A stretch of 64,000 bases of DNA from Plotosus lineatus (Eukaryota > Chordata > Actinopteri > Siluriformes > Plotosidae): assembly GCA_024760905.1 (NCBI GenBank), contig CM045750.1:12601919-12665918 (forward strand), written 5' to 3'. A program made the position numbers and the translations under genes. The notes beneath the pieces are model-generated. The model was not told the DNA's origin. It searched no databases and saw only the letters and a program-made list of their open reading frames with translations. This document shows positions 10,733 to 22,176 of this stretch, one piece after another. The stretch's first letter is position 1. Each line of letters starts with the position of its first letter.

Positions 10733-10892
10733 GCAGCATCACGAATCAAAGAAAAATTCAAGAGTATTTATAGTTTATAGAAATTGTGTATGACTCCCTG
10801 CTTTAAAACGGTACAAACAAGTTAAAAAGGTGCAAACAAGATGATAAACTGCAATTAAAACTGTCAAGAGCAAAATATAAACACAATTACTA

Positions 10893-11680
10893 GTCCTCAA
10901 AAAATTAGCATATTGTGATAAAGTTAATTATTTTCTGTAATGTACTGATAAAAATTTAATTTTCATATATTTTAGATTCATTACACACCAATTGAAATAT
11001 TTCAGGTCTTTTATTGTTTTAATACTGATGATTTTGGCATACAGCTCATGAAAACCCAAAATTCCTATCTCAAAAAATTAGCATATTTCATCCGACCAAT
11101 AAAAAAAGTGCTTTTAATACAAAAGTCAACCTTCCAATAATTATGTTGAGTTATGCACTCAATACTTGGTCGGGAATCCTTTTGCAGAAATGACTGCTTC
11201 AATGCAACGTGGCATGGAGGCAATCAGCCTGTGGCACTGCTGAGGTGTTACGGAGGCCCAGGATGCTTCGATAGCGGCCTTAAGCTCATCCACAGTGTTG
11301 GGTCTGGTGTCTCAACTTTCTCTTCACAATATCCCACAGATTCTCTATGGGCTTCAGGTCAGGAGAGTTGGCAGGCCAATTGAGCACAGTAATACCATGG
11401 TCAGTAAACCATTTAGCAGTGGTTTTGGCACTGTGAGCAGGTGCCAGGTCGTGCTGAAAAATGAAATCTTCATCTCCTTAAATCTTTTCAGCAGATGAAA
11501 GCATGAAGTGCTCCAAAATCTCCTGATAGCGAGCTGCATTGACCCTGCCCTCGATAAAACACAGTGGACCAACACCAGCAGCTGACATGGCACCCCAGAC
11601 CATCACTGACTGTGGGTACTTGACACTCACGCAAGCTCGTAAATCAAAACGTTCATTAGATAAAACAAAAATTCCCATAT
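10893..11680 (-). pseudogene. Tc1-like element: terminal repeat and transposase C-terminal half
   Basis: The terminal repeat (10893-11095) starts after TA with GTCCTCAAAAAATTAGCAT and closes with a second CTCAAAAAATTAGCATATT. On the minus strand at 11660-11153 there are VKYPQSVMVWGAMSAAGVGP, EGRVNAARYQEILEHF and, in shifted frames, KPLLNGLL and IENLW-type text. This is the catalytic core to C-terminus of a Tc1 transposase, broken by frameshifts. The 5' half of the element is missing. Confidence 0.8.
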
Positions 11681-12600
11681 GAAATAATAGAAAATCAATT
11701 AATCCATTTCAACCTTTCCCAAACTCGTATAACCTGACACAAACATGTATATTTGACCTAATATATTAAAGATAAACATGTAAAAACAACAAATATTTAT
11801 TATTAATAATAATAATAATAATACATTAATATTAATAATAATTAATAATAAATAATAAAACAAAAATAAACAATGTCAACTATCCCTTCCGATCATCGAC
11901 TACGGCAAAGATGTCACGTGGGCGCAAAGGTGTCACATGGGTAGACATGAGGTGGTGCTTGCGTAACAGACAAGGAGGATGAGGAGAATTTTCTGCATAT
12001 GCATGCTACAAATGCCAGCGAGGGAAAGCTCATGGTGTGCTCCCACAAGGCCAGTGCTTGTCAAATATTGGGGGGGTGCGGCGTGATGCCGGGGGGGGTG
12101 ACCCTGGGGAGCATGCTTTTTTTGCCATAGTGTACTCGAATTAAGTGTAATTCTGCATCCTCCACTGTCGGTGGCAGTGGCACTCTCACTATGTGCCCTA
12201 TGGTGTAGGGAACACAGTGATAGCACCACTGCCACCTACAGTAGAGGATGCGTAATTACACTAGGTGGCAGTGGCGCTCTCATTGTCACACTATGGCGTA
12301 AGCAAAAAGCACCGAGCAAATGATATGAAGTGCAGTAAACACTATTTATAGGTGCTGCGGGTGTGAATTTTTTTCCTTTCTATAGGGGGCATCACAGAAA
12401 ATAATTGAGAAGCATTGCACAAGACATTCTCGGAGCGCGGAGGAATACACGCGTAAGAATATAAGACTAATCGGACTGGAAAAGCCATTTCTCCAGCAAA
12501 GCTTGTAAATCCAAATTTTGCTGGTTGGATGGGGCAGATTTTTGGTGGGTTTGATGCTCCTATCATGGAAAATTCATTATAAAAGACACTTGTGAGTCAA
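11640..12600. mobile_element. Unclassified DNA-transposon-like region hosting a hAT insertion
   Basis: Left part: ACTTGACACTCACGCAAGCT and TCGTAAATCAAAACG, reminiscent of Tigger/mariner ends, then an (AAT)n stretch (11802-11860). Right part (12418-12600) contains TAAGACTAATCGGACTGG and AAAGCTTGTAAATCCAAA. The two flanks may be one old element split by the hAT copy at 12052-12417. I could not define matching ends. Confidence 0.35.
12052..12417 (-). mobile_element. Short hAT-like MITE with 8-bp target duplication
   Basis: Starts CAGTGCTTGTCAAATATTGG and ends AATAATTGAGAAGCATTG. It is flanked by CACAAGGC (12044-12051) and CACAAGAC (12418-12425), 7/8 identical. The ends match the hAT element at 5195-6720 in reverse orientation. 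Inside, GGTGGCAGTGGC and GCCACTGCCACC-type words form inverted repeats around 12150-12270. Confidence 0.75.
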
Positions 12601-12699
12601 AATGCCACTGTAAATGCAAATAAGGTAATATACGACACTGCAAGACAGTCGTTGATTCAATGTCCCCTTATAGAGAACCGATGTCTGTGTGAAAGTCAG

Positions 12700-13320
12700 T
12701 GTGTGTGGGGTGGGGGGGTGTGAATGTTCAAGTTCTTGAGCAGCTGAGGGGTGAGACCAGGACATTTGAGCTTCCTGAGGAGGAAAAGCTGTTGTTGGGC
12801 CTTCTTCACCAGATGTGAGATGTTAATACACCAGGACAGGTCATATAAAATGTGGATATCTAGCAACTGAATATTGTCCACAAGCTCCACCATCGCCCCA
12901 TGAATACGAAACGCTGTCTTTCTGGTCCTCCTATAGTTCACTCTTGCCTCCTTGGTCTTGATGGTGTCCAGAATGAGGTTATTACTTTGAATAATCATCA
13001 TTTTCGGATATGAGACCTTCCACAGTGATGTTGTTGGCAAACTTCATACGTGTGCTTGTGGAGTAGATAGCATAGCAGTTGTGTGTAAAAAGGCTGAAGA
13101 GGGCTGAGCTGAGCACACATCCCTGTGGTGTTCCAGTGTTCAGGATCAGGTTGGAAGATGTTGAGTTCCCCTATACTCACCACCTGAGGTTTGTTGGTGA
13201 GAAAGTCCTTGATCCAGTAACACAAAGAAGCTGACAGTCCCAAGTTGTAGAGCTTCAGTACGACCTTCTCTAGGTTTTAAAAAGCTAAACTGGACTCCAC
13301 AAATAGCATACTGGCAAAAG
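12700..13320 (-). pseudogene. L2-type LINE fragment, RT region
   Basis: Minus-strand text includes GLSASLCYWIKDFLTNKPQV at 13243-13180, then LILDTIKTKEARVNYRRTRK and SHLVKKAQQQLFLLRKLKCP. This is the RT finger/thumb of an L2-clade LINE as found in fish. It is broken by frame changes. Between them the stretch corresponding to 'PQGCVLSPLLF' is frameshifted. Confidence 0.75.
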
Positions 13321-15520
13321 TTTTAGATTAGATTAAATTAGATTTGATTCAACTATATTGTCATTCGACATGTATAAATACAGAGTAACGAAACACAGTT
13401 TGGCATCCAATCAGAAATGCAGAGAGTAGCAAGGACAGTATATTGAGAATGTGCAAGTATGTACAGTTAGAAGCAGATATGTACAGATTAGGGCAGTGTA
13501 GACGAAAAGCAAAGTGGGAAGAAAAGCAGTGTGAGCAGACTATAACAATGCAAGCATGTACATGTGCATGAATGGTACGAATGGTGCTGCTATGGTTTAG
13601 TATAGATGGAGAACGAAGGTTCAGCAGGTGTAGTGTGGATGGGAAGGGAAGGTTCAGCAGGAGGCCAGGTTCAGTAGAGAGACAACTGTTGGAAAGAAGC
13701 TGTTCCTAAACCTGCAGGTTTTTGTCCGAAGACTCCTGAAGTTCTTTCTGGACGAGAGGAGCTGAAAGAATCTGTTATAAAGATGAGAAGAGTCCCTAAG
13801 AATGCTGCGCGCTTGGCGAAGATATCTCTTCTTGTGGACATCCTCAATAGCAGGAAGTGGAGTCCCTGTGATGTGTTCGGAAAATTTCACCAACCGCTTC
13901 CTTGCAGTCCGCGACAATTCCCATAACAGACTGAAACGCAGTTGTTCAGGATGCTTTCTATGGTGCAGTGGTAGAAGTTACCCAGGATGTCATAAGACAG
14001 GTGGTCCTTCTTCAGAGTCCTCAAGAAGAACAGATGCTGATGGGCCTTCTTGATCAGGCTGGAGGTGTTGGTTGACCAAGACAGGCTCTCAAAGATACGG
14101 GTCCCCCAGAAATCTGAAGCTTCAGACACACCCAACAGCCATTCCGTTGATATGGATAGGGTCATGAGTGCCCCCCTTTTCCTTCATGAAGTTCACAATG
14201 AGCTCCTTGGTTGAACAGGTTGTTGTTAACGCACCATACAGCTAAGTGCTTTACCTCTGCCCTGTGGTCAGACTCATCATTGTCACTGAGTCCGATCTCT
14301 GTGGTGTTGTCTGCAAACTTTTGTTGGATCCATACATAGGCTTACAGTCATGGATGAAGAGCGAGTAGAGAATCGGGCTCAGAACACAGCCCTGAGATGC
14401 ACCAGTGTTGAGTGTGATGTTGGAAGAACTGTTGTGGCCTGACCTAACATACTGGGTTTGTAGTTTCTGGGCTTGTAGTTGGTGATGGCCTGAATGCCTT
14501 CTCACATGTGTCGGGGGTCAGAATTGACAGTGTTCCTCCACCTTCAGCTTGTGGTCATACCCCTCCCCATGTCCGCCCTGGCTGTACTGTAGGCCTGTGC
14601 ATCATCTGATCTGAAGGCTTTGTTGCGTGTCTTCAGCAGAAGCCACACTTCTCTGTTCTTCTATGGCTTCTGATTTGGGTACATGATGATCTGTTTCTCT
14701 GTGGTAACACTGTCAATTGTGGTGTTCAAGTATTCCAATACTGAGTGAGTGTAAGAGTCAATATCTGTCGTAGAAACACAAGTGATCTGAGAGGCAACCA
14801 CACTCCAATCTGTGACATTAAACCTGTCTCTGGAGTCCAGAGTCTACCTCAGCTGGCCATACCTTGATGATCTTCACCGATGGCTCCACAATGTTGATGA
14901 GTGGTGTGTACATTGGAGTGAGAAACAAAGAGAGATGATTAGACTGTCCAAGGTGGGGTAGGGGGATTGCCATGTAAGCTCCAGCAATCTTAGTATACAC
15001 ATGGTCTCAGGTTTGTCCCCTTTGCTGTGGAAAGAAACACATTAGTTGAATATGGGAAGCACTGCTTTGAGGTTGGCATTGTCATAGTCACCAGCTACGA
15101 TGAATGCAGCCTCTGGGTGAGCAGTTTGTTGTTTCCTAAGTGCTGCATGAAGTTCAGTCATAGCAAGCTTAGCATTAGCATCCAGCGGTATGTACACAAC
15201 TGTTATTATTGTGGCAATAAACTCCCTTGGTAGATCGAAAGGTCTTCACTTAACTTTAAGAAACTCTAGCTCGGTTACCTCAGCAGTGTCTTCCTACAAT
15301 AACAGAGTTTTCACACCAAGCCTTGCTGACATAAATGCACAATCCTCCTCCACCTTTTGTCTCACCGGAGTTACCTGCTATTCTGTCCACCCGGATAATG
15401 TGGCATCCGGCTAGCTCAAGAGCATCGTTGGGTATTCTGCTTGTGTAGCCGTGTTTCCGTAGTATCAAAAATCCTTTTCCTTGCTCGGTTGTTATTGGTG
15501 ATGTGTCCCTCAATGCGCTG
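13321..15520 (-). pseudogene. Nearly full-length degenerate L2-type LINE (endonuclease to 3' end)
   Basis: Read on the minus strand: an endonuclease piece ELAGCHIIRVDRIAGNSGET with GGGGLCIYVSKAWCENSVI (15513-15280), then AIPLPHLGQSNHLSLFLTPM (near 14960-14890), RT text TLNTGASQGCVLSPILYSLF (14430-14360), SSLIKKAHQHLFFLRTLKKD (14080-13990), and the C-terminal RFRNSFFPTVVSLLN (13700-13660). It ends in TTCAACTATATTGTCATTCG-type L2 tail sequence at 13335-13375. Many frameshifts; inactive. Confidence 0.8.
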
Positions 15521-15689
15521 TTTGTACCTGAGTTTTGCTGGCTGGATGCCCTTTTTCAGTTCTTTCCGTGCCTCACTGTATGTCAGCCAGTGTCCTAATC
15601 TGTACGTTGCGTCCTGTGGCCCCTACTTAAAGCCCACACTGTGCTGACCATTCATGGCTTCTGATGGGGAAAAGCCATGATGGACTTTG

Positions 15690-15850
15690 TAGGCAGGACA
15701 GCGTCAGTGCAAAAAGAACACTGCACAGAACAGCCGGCATGCATTCCTCCAGCTCCAGGTCCGCACCCTGTTTGAATACATTCCAACCTGTGAGCTCGAA
15801 GCATTCTTGTGTCGCTCCGGAAGCTTCCTCAGTCCAGATCTGCATGGTTC
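15690..15850 (-). pseudogene. Small L2-type LINE fragment
   Basis: Minus-strand WTEEASGATQECFELTGWNV FKQGADLE resembles the segment between endonuclease and RT in L2-clade LINEs. It lies upstream of the endonuclease of the neighbouring copy, so it is a separate or rearranged piece. Confidence 0.5.
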
Positions 15851-15859
15851 TGGTGGTGG

Positions 15860-16270
15860 GTTTATTTATTTATTTATTTTTATTTTTTTCAATTTTTCCT
15901 CATTTTCTCCATAATTCAGTTGTATCCAACTCCCATCCATCGGGTATTGCCGTCCCTATCTCACGACCATCACTGACTAGAGAGGGGCAAAAGCATGCAT
16001 CTTTTCATGTGTATTTTGGGGTGGTCTGACAACACTCGGACGGAAAGCACTATCCGCTCCATCGTACAATGAGCTTGTAGATGCCTATGATTGGCTGGTG
16101 ATCGCTGTGAGTAACAGAGAAGTGAGCACATGCCGCCCCTCCCTTCCATGAGAGCTCGGCCATTTAGCTCCCATGGACTCCCAGCCACGTGTGGCTGAGG
16201 CATTAAACCGGATTCAAACTTGCGATCTTTGAATTAATAATCACGCACCAGTTCGACGTGCCACTTGCCA
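15860..16270 (-). mobile_element. Repeat family X, copy 1 (SINE-like, poly-A end to the left)
   Basis: T-rich left end, then CAGTTGTATCCAACTCCCAT, ATCGGGTATTGCCGTCCC, GATTGGCTGGTGATCGCTGT and GAGAGCTCGGCCATTTAGCT. Copies with the same order and orientation lie at 44230-44545 and 51900-52245. Confidence 0.65.
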
Positions 16271-16354
16271 CTCGGGAGCCGTGATGGGATTAGTCCTGCA
16301 GGTCAAGGGATGGTAAGGTTGGACCAGCTTCTCTGTGATGTGAGACACGTTGTT

Positions 16355-16357
<3 letters not shown>

Positions 16358-16406
<49 letters not shown>
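16358..16406 (+). repeat. (GT)n microsatellite
   Basis: About 24 uninterrupted GT units in intron 5. Confidence 0.95.
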
Positions 16407-16410
<4 letters not shown>

Positions 16411-16689
16411 GTGAGAGTATGAGTATGTTGTGCATTGACTGTGTTGTGAGCATTGTGTATTCTGTAAGATTAAAGAGAGTAAAGATGATTCTGTAGTTTT
16501 TTTGTTTGCTGAGTCAAGTGGAATTCTGAACATGAGTCAAACTGACTTGATCTGCATCAGCAAACGTCTATTTATTTTGTTATCTTCACTATTATTAAAT
16601 CATGAATACACTGGGGAACTGAAATTTTTAACATACACGAACTACATTACTGTGATTGAGGAGTTAAATTCTATTGTTTCTTTCTACTC

Positions 16690-16694
<5 letters not shown>

Positions 16695-16744
<50 letters not shown>
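16695..16744 (+). repeat. (CT)n microsatellite in the exon 6 acceptor
   Basis: About 25 CT units end 7 bp before the AG of exon 6, so a length-variable repeat forms its polypyrimidine tract. Confidence 0.95.
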
Positions 16745-16747
<3 letters not shown>

Positions 16748-16751
16748 CTAG

Positions 16752-16878
16752 TTTTAGGACGAGTAAAGGAATTGGATATTCTGCACATTTTGTGGGAAAC
16801 TGTTTGATTGTGACATCACTAAAGTCCAAAGGCAAAGGCTTCCAGCACTGTGTAAAATACGACTTTCAGCCCAGGAAG
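16752..16878 (+). CDS. nbea: nbea exon 6 (1 nt + 42 codons)
   Basis: The first T completes the split Cys. It then reads [20 protein letters not shown] followed by [22 protein letters not shown] and the donor GTGAGA. It lies inside the lectin-like domain. The acceptor polypyrimidine tract is largely a (CT)n microsatellite at 16695-16744. This exon alone is bracketed by inverted Tc1 terminal repeats (10893-11095 and 17821-18027). Confidence 0.95.
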
Positions 16879-16995
16879 GTGAGATTCATCCACTCATCCT
16901 TTTATCCACCCGTTTATTCATTCACCTACTTATTTCATCAATCTATCCATTCATCTCCCCATCCATCTATTTGTCCGTTCATTCATTAATTTTCT

Positions 16996-17425
16996 AAACT
17001 GCTTAATCCTAATTACGGTCACAGGGAGGTTGGCGCCCATCTCAGTTGACTCTGGGCGAGGACAGAGTGCTCCCTGAACAGCCAGCCAGGCAATCGCGAG
17101 GCTCCATCTATCTACTTGTTCATTAATATGCTGAAACACCTAATCTTCTGGTCACAGGGAGGCTGGAAACTATCCCAGCCGATTCTGGGTGAAAGCAGGG
17201 TATCCTGGTCAATTTGTCAGACCACCACAGGACCAAAACAGACAGAACTATTCACAGTCAAATGTGGGGGCAATCTCGAAAAAACAAATTAGCCCAATGT
17301 GCATGTTTTTGGACTGTGGGTGGAAACTGGAAAATCTGGAGGAAGCCCATATAAACACAGAGAGATCATGTAAACTCCACACAGAAACACCCACACCGAG
17401 CCCGGCCGTTCAACATATAATATTT
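16996..17425 (-). mobile_element. SINE family 2 remnants (two tails, one body)
   Basis: Two successive antisense tail A copies are seen: CTGCTTAATCCTAATTACGG at 16998 and CCTAATCTTCTGGTCACAGG at 17140. They are followed by the body words GCATGTTTTTGGACTGTGGG and AAACTCCACACAGAAACAC. The tRNA-like head at the right is lost. Confidence 0.65.
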
Positions 17426-17615
17426 TACAAAGTTTTTAAGGCCCGAATGAGTTTGTGTTAAGATAAGGTCAGTGACCGTTGCAGGAGAATAAAAAATGAA
17501 CACTCTGCTCTCGTCAGTACTGCCTTCAAGCTAAATTTCATCTTTACCCCTCCAGCAAATATTCAGTAATTAAATTTACATTTCACTGCTGCAAATAATT
17601 TATTCTATAGCTTCT

Positions 17616-17665
<50 letters not shown>

Positions 17666-17820
17666 CTTTAAGGCGTAAGGAACTTTAAAAAGTTAACCGG
17701 GAAGTAAAGAAAGATCTTCAGAGGATCCGGCCACGTATTAATAAAGTAATGATATGAAACTGTTCTTTATTGTTAGTAAATAAATAAAAAACTACCACAA
17801 AGAAAAAACTCAAATCTTAA
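17426..17820. other. Intron 6 DNA with (GT)n tract, otherwise unassigned
   Basis: A (GT)n tract occupies 17621-17663. The remainder, including the DNA just left of the Tc1 terminal repeat, has no match I recognise; no transposase remains there. Confidence 0.5.
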
Positions 17821-18027
17821 CTTGGATGAAATATGCTAATTTTTTGAGACAGGAATTTTGGGTTTCCATGAGCTGTATGCCAAAATCATCAGTATTCAAA
17901 CAATAAAAGACCTGAAATATTTCAGTTGGTGTGCAATAAATCTAAAATATATGAAAGTTTAATTTTTATCAGTACATTACAGAAAATAATGAACTTCATC
18001 ATAATATGCTAATTTTTTGAGAAGGAC
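17821..18027 (-). repeat. Solo Tc1-like inverted terminal repeat
   Basis: This is the near-exact reverse complement of 10893-11095: shared words include TTGGCATACAGCTCATG, ATTTCAGGTCTTTTATTGTT and AATGTACTGATAAAAATT. It ends GAAGGAC before TA (18028-18029). No transposase is attached, so it is a remnant of a second copy inserted in the opposite orientation. Confidence 0.85.
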
Positions 18028-18215
18028 TAGTATATAGACGTTGAGCGGAAACAAGCTCAGATTAGCGGTTAGCGGCTAGCGCTGATTTCTAAAGAATTCC
18101 AGTAGATGAAAGTGTGATTGATTTGAAAGTTGAAAAAGTTTATTTGCATCTAAACATCATTTCATAATTTCAATCATAACTATGATGATGTTGATACTGC
18201 AGTGTCATGAAAATT

Positions 18216-18677
18216 CAGGGATCCTTACTTTCCGCGGTTAATGGGGACCGATACCACTCGCGACTGCTGATTTCCGTCAATTAGGATCGAGCCCCCTGAC
18301 TGATGTATACATACATGTATATGTGTATATAATATCAATAAATACATATTCACTGCTATAAATGCTTATAATAACAATTAAACATTCAAAAATAGTGCAT
18401 AAGATGTATATAAAATATAAATACACGCATACAAACGCGTGCACACATACTGATGCGCGTCTCACATAAAAATGTAAGTAGCTTTGTTGGTTGTGTTTTT
18501 GTTTGTTTGTTTATTTGGTTTTTTTGCATAATTGGCCTTTTTTGCGGCATTTTCCTTAACTTTTCCGCTATTTTTCCTTATTTTGCTTATTTTTTTATTT
18601 TTCGATGAATATTTTTGAAAAATCCGCTACGCACTGAAGCCGCAGAAACTGAAGCACGGAGTAGCGAGGGATCACTG
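18216..18677 (-). mobile_element. Tigger-type MITE 'GATCCCTCGCTA', copy 1
   Basis: Ends: CAGGGATCCTTACTTTCCGC on the left and AGTAGCGAGGGATCACTG before TA (18678-18679). The inside has the words shared by all five copies: ATACATGTATATGTGTATAT, AACAATTAAACATTCAAAAA and AATATTTTTGAAAAATCCGC. Confidence 0.75.
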
Positions 18678-18679
18678 TA

Positions 18680-19233
18680 CTACCTATCACAAGTCTGAGC
18701 ATTACTGTGCATCCACGTGCTGGATCTCTGCCTGTACTCGCGACATATACAGACAGACATGTCACTGGATATAATCATCGACCCTGAAGACAGGAATCAA
18801 AGTCGAAGTGTATTTTGAGTTTACTCAGTCCTTCTGAAAGTTCAGTGCTGATAATGTTATTCTGCTGAAATTTCCAGACTGAAAGCAGAGAGAAGAAAAA
18901 GAGAACATCAGTTTAACCAAACAAATCTGGCACGGGCAAGCTCAAAGATCTACATGCGATCCGAACACAATACAAATCTGTTCAATAAATACACATATAA
19001 ACGATGCTGTCTTGTTTACAATAACTGATGAACATACAGTATATATAAACGTTGCAATAGATGGAAACATTTGATTTAACTGTGCACCGCGTGGAGACTC
19101 TCGAACAGACGCCACTTCTGTTATGTTTGTCAATGAGAATAAGCAAAATCCTTAAATTGTCTCTTGCTGTCATGACACGGTCAATAGGTCCATCTGGAGT
19201 GCTAAATCACACACATGCGAATGTATGCATATG

Positions 19234-19276
<43 letters not shown>

Positions 19277-20345
19277 CCTGGCTGCAGTGTAGGTGACACT
19301 ATGCAGTTTATACTTTTGCCCATCTCCATATGGCTTTAGGGGCACCAACTGTACCCCAAAGTTAACTGATCTCACCTGACCAGATTTCCGCCTCACACTC
19401 AAGCAGCACACTTCACTCAGTATGACATGAGTTCTAAATAGGCCAGGCGTTTTAGATCTGCTACCTCCTTCAGATGGTTCTCTGAGGAGGAAAGGAGAGC
19501 ATCGGTGGAGTGAAAGCATGAATGCTGTGATATCGCCTAAATTTCAGACACACACACACACACACAGAGACAGACAGACAGACAGGGTGTGTGTGAACGG
19601 GGAAATAATAAAAAAGCCAAAGTTCTACAAGAAAGCAATAGTTCCACACTAATCAGAAAAATCAGCGCCTGTCAACTCCGAGTGATTCTACTTGTACCTA
19701 GTTTGGGCGGTTCATCTTCGCAAGCAGAAGCAAGAATTGTTCGATTTCACATTGAGTTCCTGGTATATTAAATAAAGATGTAATACAGTAGTATCTCTGG
19801 GAAATTAAATGGAATCGGATCCGTAATGTCTTTCTGAAACCATCAGTTTCCTCCTGTACGCCAGTGTTAATCACGTCTGCATCGGCCGCCATGATATTCA
19901 CATCACCACCATCTTTTTCATTTCTCTTGAAATCGTTTCCCCTTCTTCTGATTCTGAACACTCAATCTCAGGCTTTTCCATTTTCTCCCAATTGCTGTTG
20001 CACTGCTGCGTTGATGCGCGAGATCGTTCCTCCGGTCACACTGTCTCATCATTGTTATTGTAAGCATACAGAACCAAAACAAGATGCAGAGCAGGTGAAT
20101 AACAGATACTAAGCCCGGGAGCTGGGGTAGTTTCAGCAGAAAACCTGAACGGATCATTGCACCAGTGAATGCCGATCTTTAAACCCGGACATCTCAGTCA
20201 TCATCTCTTCTGTAATGGTGTCGCTTTAGAGCTGTTAATGCATTTTAATATTTCGTCTCCTCCTTTTATTTGTATGGTTGCTTTTTTTCTTTTTCAGGGA
20301 GGGACTTTTTTAACAAGCCTCATGCTCTGTACACATTGTTCATCA
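18680..20345. other. Unassigned intron 6 DNA
   Basis: Contains a (CA)n tract at 19239-19273 and another at about 19551-19566. A minus-strand open stretch around 19698-19961 (starting at MFRIRRRGND) shows no family I know. No supported exon. Confidence 0.4.
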
Positions 20346-20668
20346 TTTTCTGTGCTTGATCCTAATTAGGGTCATGGGGAGACTGGCGGCCATCCCAGCC
20401 GACTCTAGGCGAGGGCAGAGTGTACACCCTGGACGGCTCGCCAGGCTATCGCAGGATGGAAAAATGCTAACGGCTTTGTAGCTACTCTTGTTGAAAGTCA
20501 GCAATGGTTCTTTTACATGAACCTCACACCACAGACAGTGAGAGACATGGCCGGACTATGGACCAGGGGGACAGCGACAACCGGGTTCATGGAGCGATCA
20601 TGGGGCTTGAACCCCCAACCTTAGGATCAGTGATCCAGCACATTTACCACCAGGCTACCACTGCCCTA
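20346..20668 (-). mobile_element. SINE family 1, tail A, antisense
   Basis: Tail A reversed (GATCCTAATTAGGGTCATGG), then the body GTTGAAAGTCAGCAATGGTT and ACAGACAGTGAGAGACATGG, and the tRNA-like head reversed (GGCTTGAACCCCCAACC B-box, ACCACCAGGCTACCACTGCC A-box side). Complete in outline. Confidence 0.75.
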
Positions 20669-21574
20669 TACACATTGTATGGACAAAAAATAACCCGCCC
20701 ACCCCAGGGTTTGACATTAATGTTGACCTTTGAGTGTCAGTTCCACGCTTTGAGTGTCCTGCTGGTCCTGATTTCTCTAACCGAGGCTTGCAGTGAGGCC
20801 AGTGATGGACGGAGCATGTTGTACATCCAGGAAAGCAAACTATGTGAAAGAGGTGGAGCAATCATTTGAGCACAGACTGTTTACTGTGATACCATCAGCG
20901 AGTACAAACTAACTGCAATAATTATTTGGAGTTGTGTGGAAACGTCCCACAAGGTTATTTTTAATCAGGTTGTTTATTTAAACAAAATCACCGTCCGATT
21001 TTAACGTCTTGTAATCAAAGGAAGCGAACAGTTTTTGTCGCATTTGATTTTATTTATTTATTTTTTAAGACGTGAAACATGATTGAAAAAATATTTAAAT
21101 ATTACAAACTGTTTAAATTTCTGTTCCCACGTCAGATGGTGTGAGGTTTTTCAGAATCGGAACCTTCAGAACGCTTGATTGACTTTATTGGAGGAAATTG
21201 TGTAAATGGATGATCATCGGCTTTTAAGCGAATACTTTCGCGAATTAAAGGGTGTGGCAACCGCAAAAATTCATGAACGGGTCTACAGTCTTGCCGTCAA
21301 GTCTTTTCCACTGAAGTGCTTTTGGTACCTCACAAATTCTGAGCGACTGCTTTTTATACCAAGTCTGCAATTTCCACACAGGAACGCTCGAGCTCAGGAT
21401 TTTCTAATTTGCTAATCACTATGCCACTGCGCTGCCTGGTTTTAATTCTATAATTTGCATTTCTGTATAACAGTGTGACCTTTTGAATGTTTATGAAATG
21501 GAACAGCGTCCTTCCTCGTCCTTATCTGTACTGCCCTCATTTGGGCTTCCCCTCTTCTCTCCTTTGTTCTGCAG
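20669..21574. other. Unassigned intron 6 DNA with a small SINE head remnant
   Basis: Mostly unrecognised. At 21365-21440, CTAATCACTATGCCACTGCGC looks like the reversed tRNA-like head of SINE family 2. The rest leads into the exon 7 acceptor. Confidence 0.4.
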
Positions 21575-21694
21575 TGGTACATGATCAGCATCGTGCACAT
21601 TTACAACCGCTGGAGGAACAGTGAAATCCGCTGCTATGTCAACGGCCAGTTGGTTTCCTACGGCGACATGGCGTGGCACGTCAACACCAATGAC
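21575..21694 (+). CDS. nbea: nbea exon 7 (40 codons)
   Basis: Acceptor CCTTTGTTCTGCAG, donor GTGAGT, both phase 0. It encodes [20 protein letters not shown] followed by [20 protein letters not shown]. This is the core of the lectin-like domain, including the '[10 protein letters not shown]' turn shared by BEACH-family ConA domains. I recall it as practically identical to the human exon. Confidence 0.96.
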
Positions 21695-21833
21695 GTGAGT
21701 TTCTTCGCTGTAATTAGGGCTGCTACTCCAGATAAACACTTTCACCCTCAGGAGAAAAGAATAACTGTGAAGGATAAGGGAGTGAAATGGGCAAGGGTTT
21801 AAAATATGCTACAGCAGCAGTGATGAACAGACC

Positions 21834-21835
<2 letters not shown>

Positions 21836-21877
<42 letters not shown>
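21836..21877 (+). repeat. (GT)n microsatellite in intron 7
   Basis: About 20 GT units in a 335-bp intron. Confidence 0.95.
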
Positions 21878-21884
<7 letters not shown>

Positions 21885-22029
21885 AAAGTGAAATCACACA
21901 TGAACTGCAGCAAGCTCCAAAGGAAGTTCTCCAATAAGCAGAACTGATGCTCTGATAAACAAGTGATATCCATGAGATCTCTCACCTTTCTGTTCTCTGC
22001 CATTTCTCCATTTTTTTTTCCCTCTCCAG

Positions 22030-22176
22030 AGTTATGATAAATGTTTCCTTGGTTCATCGGAAACGGCTGATGCCAATCGGGTTTTCTGTGGTCAGCTTGG
22101 TGCTGTGTACGTGTTCAGCGAGGCACTTAACCCAGCTCAGATTTTCGCCATTCATCAGCTTGGACCTGGATATAAG
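22030..22176 (+). CDS. nbea: nbea exon 8 (49 codons), end of lectin-like domain
   Basis: Acceptor CCCTCTCCAG, donor GTACCA, both phase 0. It encodes SYDKCFLGSSETADANRVFC and on through GQLGAVYVFSEALNPAQIFA to IHQLGPGYK, the closing strands of the lectin-like domain. A short 335-bp intron containing a (GT)n tract separates it from exon 7. Confidence 0.96.

Noticed and set aside
10893..18027. A single 7-kb Tc1 composite spanning the two inverted terminal repeats
   Set aside because: Exon 6 of nbea lies between them, so the ends belong to separate insertions, not one element.
19698..19961. Minus-strand 87-codon frame starting MFRIRRRGND
   Set aside because: No recognisable motif, no splice context and no repeat support; treated as chance.
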